The translations under genes were made by a program, and so were the position numbers. The notes under the pieces are model-generated. The model was not told the DNA's origin. It saw only the letters and a list, made by a program, of their open reading frames with translations, and ran no database searches. From the NCBI GenBank assembly GCA_903813345.2, contig CAIIXF020000011.1:20569754-20633753 (forward strand): DNA of 64,000 nt, read 5' to 3'. The stretch comes from Owenia fusiformis (Eukaryota; Annelida; Polychaeta; Sabellida; Oweniidae). Below, piece by piece: positions 56,801 to 64,000 of the stretch (positions are counted from its first letter, which is position 1; every line of letters starts with the position of its first letter).

Positions 56801-58870
56801 ATTAGTTTATTAATTTTTCTCTGAATTTTGGCATGTCGAGCAAACTCATCCATTGCACTAAATGTTCCAAGCTCTTCCTTGAGATTCTTCAGCTCCTGAC
56901 GTGTTTTGATTTCATCCTCATCAACTTTCTTTATTGCAAGCACAATCTAAAAATACAATAAATAATAAGTTCCAACATTTCATCCTCCGATCACAGGGCT
57001 TCAAAATCCAGAATATATTCTTTCTTTTTGCCCCCTGCGATAAGCAGTTAGCATTTCCCCGATTAAGAACTCGCAATCTGATTGGCTGTCGCAACACTGC
57101 GACAGAAATCATGTATAAGTCATTGCACATAATTAGATCACATGATTCAGTTAAATCGGGCATTTCCAAATTGGTTAAACCAGGGGGGAAGAAGGAGGTA
57201 CGGATTCTGGACACCTGCTTAGGAGGATGCAACATTTGGACATTGATAAATCATGGCGATGCAGCTACCAATGATGAAGTTGGATGATCTATCTGTTGGT
57301 TGTTAATTTAAAACCATGATACAGGTAGTCCAACTTGACAACAACAATTGTGGTATCCAATCACCTAAAACTAAGAAAACCATATTTTCTGAAGAGAAAC
57401 ACAAATATGTTTTATGTTCATGTAGAGTATAGATATGGCCGTGAGAGTCGTACATGTAAAATTATTAATATAAAATTAATATAAATAAATATTGAGCCAA
57501 TTAACACAAAACACAATACCTTGGAAAATAATGGCTAATTTAAGTTAATTAGCTACAAGAGTTTACACTTTGACATAACTGTTAATTAGCTCAATTGGAT
57601 ATATTATAATACCATCTCCAACTCATCTTCTTGGGCGAAAATAAATCTCCAACTGGTGGTGTAAGCTGGGGAAGGAGGTGAGGGAAAAGAATCGAAATGT
57701 ATAACTTACATTGATGTTAATGGATTTTGTACGCACCTAGGGAGAAAACCCTCCAACTACAATCCTATCGATATCTCGTCTGAAGTCTCATCTCGTACTC
57801 TCGAGATCTGAAGCTTGATGTTTCGTTCAGTGTAACTTACCAGAAACATTTACCTGGGATAACCGGGGAATGGTCTTCTTAGGGCTTGTTCATACCTAAA
57901 CCTTAACCGACTCTCACATTGCCATAAATGAAATTATTGTCAATAATTTGAATAAATCTCAAAATTTGTGAATAAAAGAGGGGGGGGGGGGTACCCCACA
58001 ATTAATATAGAAATACATTTGTAACTTTTCGGTGTTGATGCAAGGAGGATTGTGTTCCATGGTTCCAACTCGATTTAAACTGTCTATCTCAATCACTTCT
58101 TGAGTGTTTTGATTTTTTTGTTAGGAGATAAGACCAAAATATTAGTTGAGGCAATCTATGCGAGATTCCATTTTTACTTGGTTCGGTTTTTCGCGCATGC
58201 GCAAACATAAAAGTATGTCATTCCCATGATTCAGATTACTTTTCAGCAGCTGGTTCAGTTTTAATTTAGATACCAAATGAAAGATTATTGGTTAGGAATA
58301 GAAAATATACTTTGGGATTGAATTTTATTTGTTTTAACACTAGAGGAAAATATTCCCACAATAAAAGGGGCATTGGGAAGGGACTGCTGTGAAATAATAA
58401 ACACAAGTGACATCTATCTAAAATTATAAGCAGTTACTTAGTTAGTGATTGGGCATGCGCCTAAATAATTTGAACTAATCAAATTGCTTTAATGTGCATA
58501 CGCAAAAAATGGAACCTCGCGCAGATCTCGATTCAAATTCTGCAGTGAAAAATGTCGACTGTATCATTTCGAGTTTTGTAATCACGACATGACCCAATAA
58601 ATGGCAGAAGATCGAAATGGAAGCCTGGGAGCAAATCCTCTGGTACTGATTATTAAAAAATAGGTGGGCGATAATAGGAATATTTCTAAAAATAGTTTTC
58701 GAACGAGCTGTTTTCCCATGAGTGTAGACAAATATCATGAAAAATACCAATGCAAAACATTCCTTACTCACTTTTTCTCTAAACAGACTTACCAGTTTAG
58801 TTATTGGTGGAACAATAATAGGAATAAAGGAGAATAAAAGAACGAGGGAGAAAGCAACGAAAAGTAACAT
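53672..58870 (-). CDS. GET1: GET1/WRB, tail-anchored protein insertion receptor, five coding exons
   Basis: Minus-strand exons: 58870-58772, 56946-56781, 55064-54997, 54610-54490, 53889-53672. All are GT..AG with matching phases, giving 223 residues. GET1 (WRB in humans, 174 residues) forms the ER receptor with CAML/GET2 and docks the GET3/TRC40 ATPase for insertion of tail-anchored proteins. Visible features: TM1 at about 1-23 (MLLFVAFSLVLLFSFIPIIV), a cytosolic coiled coil at about 37-90 with the hallmark MDEFARHAKIQRKINKLMEE (human MMDEFARYARLERKINKM), TM2 at about 100-122, the loop LDWVTPWPLWKILAFPTG (human KWITPLDRLVAFPT), and TM3 at about 154-176. About 46 residues beyond TM3 are absent from the human protein. 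An in-frame TAG precedes the ATG. Sim lies tail to tail, 7.7 kb away. Confidence 0.93.
53890..54489 (-). other. GET1 intron 4
   Basis: 600 bp, GTATGT to TGTTGTTTCACAG in gene orientation. It contains a family B dispersed repeat at 54325-54440. Open frames on the plus strand here are shadows. Confidence 0.8.
54325..54440 (-). repeat. Dispersed repeat, family B (inverted copy)
   Basis: The reverse complement contains TTGTGGACAGTGTTCCGC and GGCATCTGTAACAAATGACA, matching 43153-43262 over about 100 bp and 5826-5890 in part. Confidence 0.6.
54490..54610 (-). CDS. GET1: GET1 coding exon 4 (TM2 and lumenal loop)
   Basis: 121 nt. It encodes IIISLSLIITYRADPVIMLP, LDWVTPWPLWKILAFPTGIE. The W-(V/I)-T-P and AFPT landmarks match human GET1. 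Donor GTATGT after GAAG, phase 1. An in-phase alternative donor (ACAG followed by GTATTG) would drop GIE. Confidence 0.92.
54611..54996 (-). other. GET1 intron 3
   Basis: 386 bp, GTAACA to GTCTTCTTTTCCAG in gene orientation. No other content is recognised. Confidence 0.85.
54997..55064 (-). CDS. GET1: GET1 coding exon 3 (start of TM2)
   Basis: 68 nt. It completes a Thr codon and encodes KTRSDVFVAVKMLVSGVLKA then IQ. This aligns with the human KARTAQLAKIKWVISVAFYVLQ segment at equal length. Acceptor TATATTTCCAG, donor GTAACA, phase 0 at the end. Confidence 0.9.
55065..56780 (-). other. GET1 intron 2
   Basis: 1.7 kb carrying a terminal-inverted-repeat element (55779-56562). No extra exon is seen. 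Confidence 0.8.
55779..56562. mobile_element. Non-autonomous TIR element, 784 bp
   Basis: The left end TACCGTATTCTCTGTAATTA is the reverse complement of the right end TAATTACAGAGAATACGGTA, perfect over 20 bp and possibly including a TA target duplication. A third copy of the tip (TACCGTATTCTCTCCAATAA) lies inside at about 56359, with GGGCGCTTATTAGAATGG-type internal motifs. No transposase frame is present. Confidence 0.85.
56781..56946 (-). CDS. GET1: GET1 coding exon 2 (coiled coil)
   Basis: 166 nt. It encodes IVLAIKKVDEDEIKTRQELK, NLKEELGTFS and AMDEFARHAKIQRKINKLME, then EVQKH. This is the heptad-rich cytosolic domain that contacts GET3, and the most conserved part of the family. Donor GTAAGG, phase 1. 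An alternative acceptor 18 nt inside the exon (AATAAAG) would remove IVLAIK. Confidence 0.93.
56947..58771 (-). other. GET1 intron 1
   Basis: 1.8 kb, donor GTGAGT and acceptor TTGTATTTTTAG in gene orientation. It contains a G10 run at 57982-57991. Open frames on both strands (56921-57235 and 56934-57287) overlap each other and show no family features. Confidence 0.75.
58772..58870 (-). CDS. GET1: GET1 coding exon 1 (TM1)
   Basis: The ATG at 58870-58868 is preceded in frame by TAG. It encodes MLLFVAFSLVLLFSFIPIIV then PPITKLVSLFREK, the first membrane helix and its cytosolic exit. Two in-phase donors exist: GTGAGT after 58772 (33 codons) and GTAAGT after 58793 (26 codons). The shorter form matches the human TM1-to-coiled-coil spacing more exactly; the longer form adds VSLFREK. 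Confidence 0.85.
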
Positions 58871-59349
58871 TATTATTGTCTCCTAGTTTGAAGAGCTTCA
58901 AAATCCGAACGATAGCGCGTGAAAATGGATCTATGATTCGAGTTCTTGTTTTTTCATTTGCAGTTTTTGTTATGCAATTTGCTTCCAAATGAACTGGTGT
59001 ATCATTCATTCTCGTTGCTGAAAGGCTGTAAAAGAGATACCTCCAAATCTATCATAATGGTTCATGGTAATCATGCAATTCCTCTTTACTGGATTGGCAA
59101 GTCATACTACAGTGAAACTTGTACTTATTGATTACACGGGAACTAGACTAACATGTAGATATGTTCTGGTTTTTCAGAGACAATATGCAAAGAGCTTTAA
59201 TCCTGTTAAAGAAACGAATGTGCTGACAATTGGATTCTCTAAACCCCTAGACAAACATTTGATGAATAATAATATTGGGTGTCTGTAATCAGAAGGTTTA
59301 TGTGTAAAGTAACAGTTCTTTGTCTGTTATACTAGTGTATATTTGCTGA

Positions 59350-59412
59350 TACATGTGCCAAAAATTTAGTATACATGTATCAGATACATATACTAAATAT
59401 TTGGCACATGTA
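59350..59412. repeat. Near-perfect palindrome, 24-bp arms
   Basis: The left arm TACATGTGCCAAAAATTTAG(TATA) and right arm (TATA)CTAAATATTTGGCACATGTA pair with one mismatch around a 15-bp centre that is itself partly palindromic (CATGTATCAGATACAT). It may be a minimal MITE or a replication-derived palindrome. Confidence 0.85.
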
Positions 59413-60199
59413 GAAAGAAAGGCCTTGCTTCAACTATTATGGATATATAACACCTCATATAACCTCAAAATTGTTTTTCGCAATCCAGTGAATTTGATCA
59501 GGTGTTCACCACTACAAACAATACTAGTTTTAACAAATAACATATTGTGTTTTGACATGCAACTGAGATCATGCCATCACACATCAATTTTCATCTTCTT
59601 CAGTAAACTGAAAACACATTTGCATGACTCTAATCTGACCAGGTCACATATGGGGGCTCCTACATGTATTCTTTTATGGCAATCTAAAAAACATTCACAC
59701 ACAGCTAGGCAAGGTGTGTCCAATTCCAGCCAATCCAAAAATGCTATTTCACATAACTGCATTCCATTATATAACCAACTCAAGGTCACTAGTTAAATGG
59801 TTGTCAAGGTGATAACTGGACTCCTCAGATTGAAATTGATCAGTTGCAGACTGGACCTTTGCAAAAAGTTTCATTCCACATTTCCCTTACACAGCTTGAT
59901 AACACAGTCTAGCTACAAATCCTTGTGACCCCCCCCCCCCAATTATACACACAAGGTGTACTGGTGTTAAGGTAGATCAGGGGAGGGGGTTCAATGACTT
60001 GAAGCAAAACTACAGACATAGCTAAGGTTTAATAGTATAGTGGCAAAAATTATATTAACAAATAAGTGAACATGACAATATTTATTTGAATCAGGTCATT
60101 ATTATTGTGGTATATATTACATGTAAATAGCTTACAAAATACTTTTTACATAGATTCATAATTTTACAAATATAAATTATACATGTAGGCTATTCCTCA

Positions 60200-60590
60200 A
60201 AGGACGATTCTCGGTTTGGAGAACAGTCTCCTGGGCTAATAATTTTTTCATGAAAAATATAGAAATATTACCCAAATTAAACTATGAATATTCAAAAGAG
60301 GACATTTAAATCTACAAGATGTAAAAATAACAAATTGGTCTGAAGCAGGGATAACGCTCAATTAGACCGATTCAATAAAATACAAGTCTCGATTTGGGGA
60401 AATAAGTTCATCAGTGTACTTCGCTAATATTTTTTTGCGAAAAATCTAGAAATATTACCCAAATTAAAGTATGACTATTCAAAAGAGGACATTCAAATCT
60501 ATATTATGTAAAAAAATCAAATTTGTCCGAAGCAGGGATAATACTCATTTAGATTGATGAACTTCGTTCTCCAAACCGAGAATCGTTCTT
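60200..60590. mobile_element. TIR element with internal direct duplication
   Basis: The left TIR AAGGACGATTCTCGGTTTGG(AGAAC) is the reverse complement of the right TIR at 60566-60590, with one mismatch. Inside are two direct copies of about 114 bp (60242-60355 and 60430-60543), both containing AGAAATATTACCCAAATTAA and CAAAAGAGGACATT, spaced 188 bp apart. There is no coding capacity. Confidence 0.85.
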
Positions 60591-61940
60591 TACAATATAG
60601 AAACATTAATTATTGTACATAATTAAAATTGTGGACTTTTATACATTAATTCTCATAATACTTCAGATGTTTTATTTTATAAATAGTAAAAGATTGCAGA
60701 TTGAAAATGTTAAAGACAGCTTGAATTTTGGCAATAGCATCCACTCACATTATGTTCATTGAAAGAGAAGCCTGCAGTGGTCTTTGTAAGAAATACAATA
60801 AAAAATATGATAAGACTTGCAAGTTCGACTCTCATATACAATTCAGTTATCAGATTTGGAATGTATTATATAGGAATGTTTGCTAATCAATTTGTATTTT
60901 AAATGTTTCTCACTAGATAGGTGAATACCGTGAATCCTTAACTATTTACAGAATAGATACTGTATGTCACACTCTTTAAATTCACTAAATATCACGAACA
61001 TGTACCTGTACTTAGAATCAATACAATTGTAAGAAATGGACACCATTTCAACCTGACTTGTCATTTACCATTCCATATATGATCTCAAAACAGTAAAAGT
61101 TTATTGAAAAGCATCTCAACGCATGTTATGGTAAATAAGAACCCTATATTGGTGGTTGTATGTATTTACTTTTACCTTTTAATATTTTGGCTTAATGCAA
61201 TACAAAATCAGTGCCTGATCTCTTTTATAACAGAATCATCACCTACAGGTATACCTACACATGAATGTAAGTAACTTTAACGGCCGTTTTAATTTGGCGG
61301 TTTTGGCGGATTGATGACAACTGCCAAATTAAGTCTCCCACCAATTTTTTGAATAAATCCCCGGAGATTTCCTTGCATGATAAAAACATTTGAACATTGT
61401 TCAATTGTTTATTTTTTGAGAAACAAGAGCATTATTTGCATCTTTGTATGAACCCTCTTATATCCGCATTTTACTGATGGTAAATCTGCCAAATTAAATA
61501 GCAGCCAAAATTTGCCAAATCCAGCCCAATCCATCAAATTAAATAGCGCCAAATAAAGCAACTTACAGTAGGTGGTGTACATGAATTGGGGCCTCAACCA
61601 TTGTGGGGTAAGGGGCCTCTGAACTGACTCAGTCGCATATAACTATACATTCTGACTGTCTGTTATCAAACCAATCAAGTTATATCATCTATAAGTTATG
61701 TTATGTTATTTTTTTTTTTGTAAAATAGTAAACTCTAAATTGTAAAAATTAAATGCAATATAAATCACTTTACACACATTTACATTACAGACATTAGGCA
61801 CCCCCCCCCCGTGAACATGATTATGGCTAGTTACATGAATATTTCATTGTTGACAATGATATGATAAAATGTATAGCAAATGATTCATGTACATTAAAAG
61901 CTTTCTATATGATATGAAACAACAGGTACATTAATGCCCA

Positions 61941-62208
61941 TGTACACTACTCCCCATAAGTTTGGCAACTTGAAGTCCCCTTTTGGCACTAATCAAACCC
62001 TGTTTATAAATTTTATAAAATTCAAATAAATCATCAAATACGAAACTATTGTATTGAAGGAAAAAATTAAGATCTAAACGTTATGGCAATATTCTGGTAA
62101 ATAGCGCCATAAATAACACTGGTTTTGGGCCCTGAGTTCAGTACTCAGACTTTGATACACTATCCAAGGAAAACCTCTGGTTGCCAAACGTATGGAGGGG
62201 AGTGTACA
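61941..62208. mobile_element. Tc1/mariner-like MITE, 268 bp
   Basis: The left TIR TGTACACTACTCCCCATAAG(TTTGGCAAC) pairs with the right (GTTGCCAAACG)TATGGAGGGGAGTGTACA over 29 bp with a few mismatches. A TACACT tip followed by AAGTTTGG is characteristic of Tc1-like non-autonomous elements. No transposase is present. Confidence 0.8.
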
Positions 62209-62513
62209 AATCCTGCACCAACTAGTGGAAAGATGTCTCATTCATAAAACTTATGCTTCACATTTCTCAAATTGTCAATCGTTATCTTACATTTCTAAAT
62301 GAAAAACATTTATCAGGTAAACAGTTCGAGTTAGTGTTTACTAGTGATGTAACAGTCATAAATGATTGAATATGCGGTTAATGAATTAATTAGCAGTGTG
62401 AGATAGTAAAATGTAGGATTGGAAATAAATTAAGGGGAGCGAAATCAGAGGCTTGATGCAACATTAACTTCATAACTTATAATTATGAGTTTAAAAATGT
62501 ACAAATAATATGA

Positions 62514-62605
62514 TACAGTAAAACCTATGCTATAAGTGGAGCACATTTGTTACTTCAGAAAAGTGTTTCATTTTGGAGGTGTTTATCTTTACAGGTTTTA
62601 CTGTA
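62514..62605. mobile_element. Small MITE, CAGTAAAACCT family, 92 bp
   Basis: The ends TACAGTAAAACCT and AGGTTTTACTGTA are perfect inverted repeats including a flanking TA, as in TA-targeting pogo/Tc1 relatives. The internal sequence resembles the larger element at 63820-63982. Confidence 0.85.
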
Positions 62606-63620
62606 TTTTAAACATACATTATTTCTGTTCTTGCAATAAAAATAATACTCTATTTATACACTAAAATGTATTCACTAAAATAGTAAAATGAACTTTGCAT
62701 GTTTGTGTTTGATATACATTCACAATCCTCCATATGGGATGAGATTGGCACATTTTCCTAATAGAGGAGTTTCTAAATGATTTTGAAATCTCGCTATTCC
62801 TCGTTTTTTCATGAGATTTTAAGAGATTTGCACATTTTACCTCTAACGACTTACTTTTCTTTCTTTTTAATAGCATATTTGAACTCCGCGATATGTTTCC
62901 TACAATAATAGCTTTGATTTACACATTTATGTCATTTAAATCATTCTCCATGACATTTTAAAAAAAACTTTGGCCAAATCTCCATTGATGTTATGCTAAA
63001 ATTCTTTAAATCCATGGTTTAATCGTATGACAACCAACATTTTCATTTTTAATCACAATATGTTCATTGACAGGGTCATTTAATAGTATGCCATTCAAAT
63101 TTCAGACAGATTTAACTAACACTCTTTGATAAATCATGAAATTAAGTGAATATTGCAAGCTTTTAGCATAGAACTCAATGGAAGGTTGGCCCAAGATGAA
63201 CAAAGGTGACATCTATTATGTCAGCTTTATGCAGCTTTATTTAGCTATCTAGAAACTATACTATTACTCCAACTCGTGTCAGTTTTTACGTAGTATAAGA
63301 GGAGATTTCCCTCACTGCGCAAATTGTAAAGTTCATAATTAATGAATGAAATCAATACTACAATGTACATTGTTTATCACTGTAATGGCTGTATAAAACA
63401 GATAAATTCGAGAATTGGGCAATATTGGATTTCACACATCCATTTGTGAATCCTCTGACAATACCTTCAAGCAAACAATAAAAATCTCTATCCAGTTTTA
63501 CGTTAAATTATCCCCTGGAATGCAGTCTTTGTTTATACAGAACATTGTTCAATTAAGCTCAGTTTGTACATACTTCCTCTTTTTAATTCAATGCAATCGA
63601 AAATCTGAGATTTGTGCTTT

Positions 63621-63729
63621 CTAGACATACTGCTCCTTTTTCCTCTTGCAGCAAAAGCAATACAAGCAGACCCCAGTTATTATGAGAATCACACCAAGTG
63701 CAACGCCTCCTATTATGAACCCGGACACA
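63621..63729 (-). CDS. Last coding exon of a single-pass membrane protein
   Basis: On the minus strand, an acceptor TTTATTTCTTCCAG precedes 109 nt ending in TAG (63621-63623). The peptide is VSGFIIGGVALGVILIITGV followed by CLYCFCCKRKKEQYV. It has a glycine-rich hydrophobic helix of about 23 residues, a cysteine cluster likely to be palmitoylated at the membrane edge, basic stop-transfer residues and a very short cytosolic tail. This is the classic end of a type I membrane glycoprotein (adhesion or endolysosomal type). The family cannot be named because the ectodomain lies beyond the right edge of the window. Confidence 0.75.
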
Positions 63730-64000
63730 CTGGAAGAAATAAAACACATTAACTATCAGTGTTGTTTAACAGAACCAAAATTGAAAGCCCATGACAGAAC
63801 TGGCTAATTTTTTACACTGTTCAGTAAAACCTGTGTAAGTTGAACAATTGTAAGGACTTCAAAAAGTGTTCCACTAAAGGAGGTTTTCCACTTATAGAGG
63901 TTTACTTAACGTTAAGACAAAGGGACAGTGAAGTGTACTGTTTACACTTATAGAGGTGTTCAACTTGACAGGTTCTACTGTATTGTATTATGTTTTATTT
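63730..64000 (-). other. Intron of the membrane-protein gene (partial)
   Basis: Sequence upstream of the terminal exon in gene orientation, with no further exon before the window edge. It is mostly occupied by the MITE at 63820-63982. Confidence 0.7.
63820..63982. mobile_element. MITE, CAGTAAAACCT family, 163 bp
   Basis: The left end TTCAGTAAAACCTGTGTAAG(TTGAAC) and right end (GTTCAAC)TTGACAGGTTCTACTGTA are inverted repeats of about 25 bp with few mismatches. CACTTATAGAGGT occurs twice internally. It belongs with the 62514-62605 element. Confidence 0.8.

Larger units (their letters stand above)
58871..63620. other. Spacer between GET1 and the membrane-protein gene, repeat-rich
   Basis: It holds the GET1 promoter side (58871 onward), a 24-bp-arm palindrome (59350-59412), poly-C runs (59930-59940, 61801-61810) and TIR elements at 60200-60590, 61941-62208 and 62514-62605. 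Part may be 3' UTR of the minus-strand gene ending at 63621; a reverse AATAAA (TTTATT at 63236-63241) is one candidate cleavage signal. The 147-codon plus-strand frame at 59353-59796 has no coding features I trust. Confidence 0.6.

Noticed and set aside
56921-57287. Overlapping frames of 104 (minus) and 117 (plus) codons
   Set aside because: They lie in GET1 intron 1, overlap each other on opposite strands and show no protein features; the minus frame only touches the end of GET1 exon 2.
58475-58870. 131-codon minus-strand frame taken as a single protein
   Set aside because: Only the first 26-33 codons are GET1 exon 1; the rest is read-through into intron 1 past two good donors.
59353-59796. 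Plus-strand 147-codon frame, the longest outside known genes
   Set aside because: It starts inside a palindrome, has no domain or splice context, and an antisense frame overlaps much of it; chance is more likely.

Overview
This is a eukaryotic (animal) window: AT-rich, intron-rich, with GT..AG splice sites and many short transposon remnants. The gene sequences and the style of the repeats suggest a marine invertebrate, most likely a lophotrochozoan such as a mollusc. That placement is an inference; no ribosomal or mitochondrial marker is present. Real coding sequence is a small fraction of the window, and most open frames of 60-110 codons are chance frames in AT-rich introns.

Layout. (1) 474-845, plus strand: a probable terminal coding exon of an unidentified gene that starts left of the window. 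(2) 846-14483: gene-poor spacer with repeats, including a 517-bp foldback element. (3) 14484-46001, plus strand: a complete single-minded (SIM) bHLH-PAS transcription factor gene, reconstructed in ten coding exons. The first exon is separate and adds 46 residues in frame ahead of the conserved [17 protein letters not shown] start. A 19-kb intron follows the bHLH exon. (4) 46002-53671: spacer and sim 3' UTR, with an interspersed element carrying 162-bp tandem units and a mariner-like element made of two inverted copies of the same transposon end. (5) 53672-58870, minus strand: GET1/WRB, the membrane receptor for tail-anchored protein insertion, in five coding exons. (6) 58871-63620: spacer rich in terminal-inverted-repeat elements. 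(7) 63621-63729, minus strand: the last coding exon of a single-pass membrane protein, with one hydrophobic segment and a short basic tail. The rest of that gene lies right of the window.

Sim and GET1 are convergent neighbours with unrelated cellular roles: neural/midline transcription versus ER membrane insertion. In humans SIM2 and GET1 (WRB) both map to 21q22, so the pairing may be a trace of ancient linkage. I found no operon-like, CRISPR, phage or otherwise exotic system. The most notable items are the in-phase N-terminal sim exon, the sim-GET1 pairing, the GET1 C-terminal extension and several unusual foldback transposon structures.
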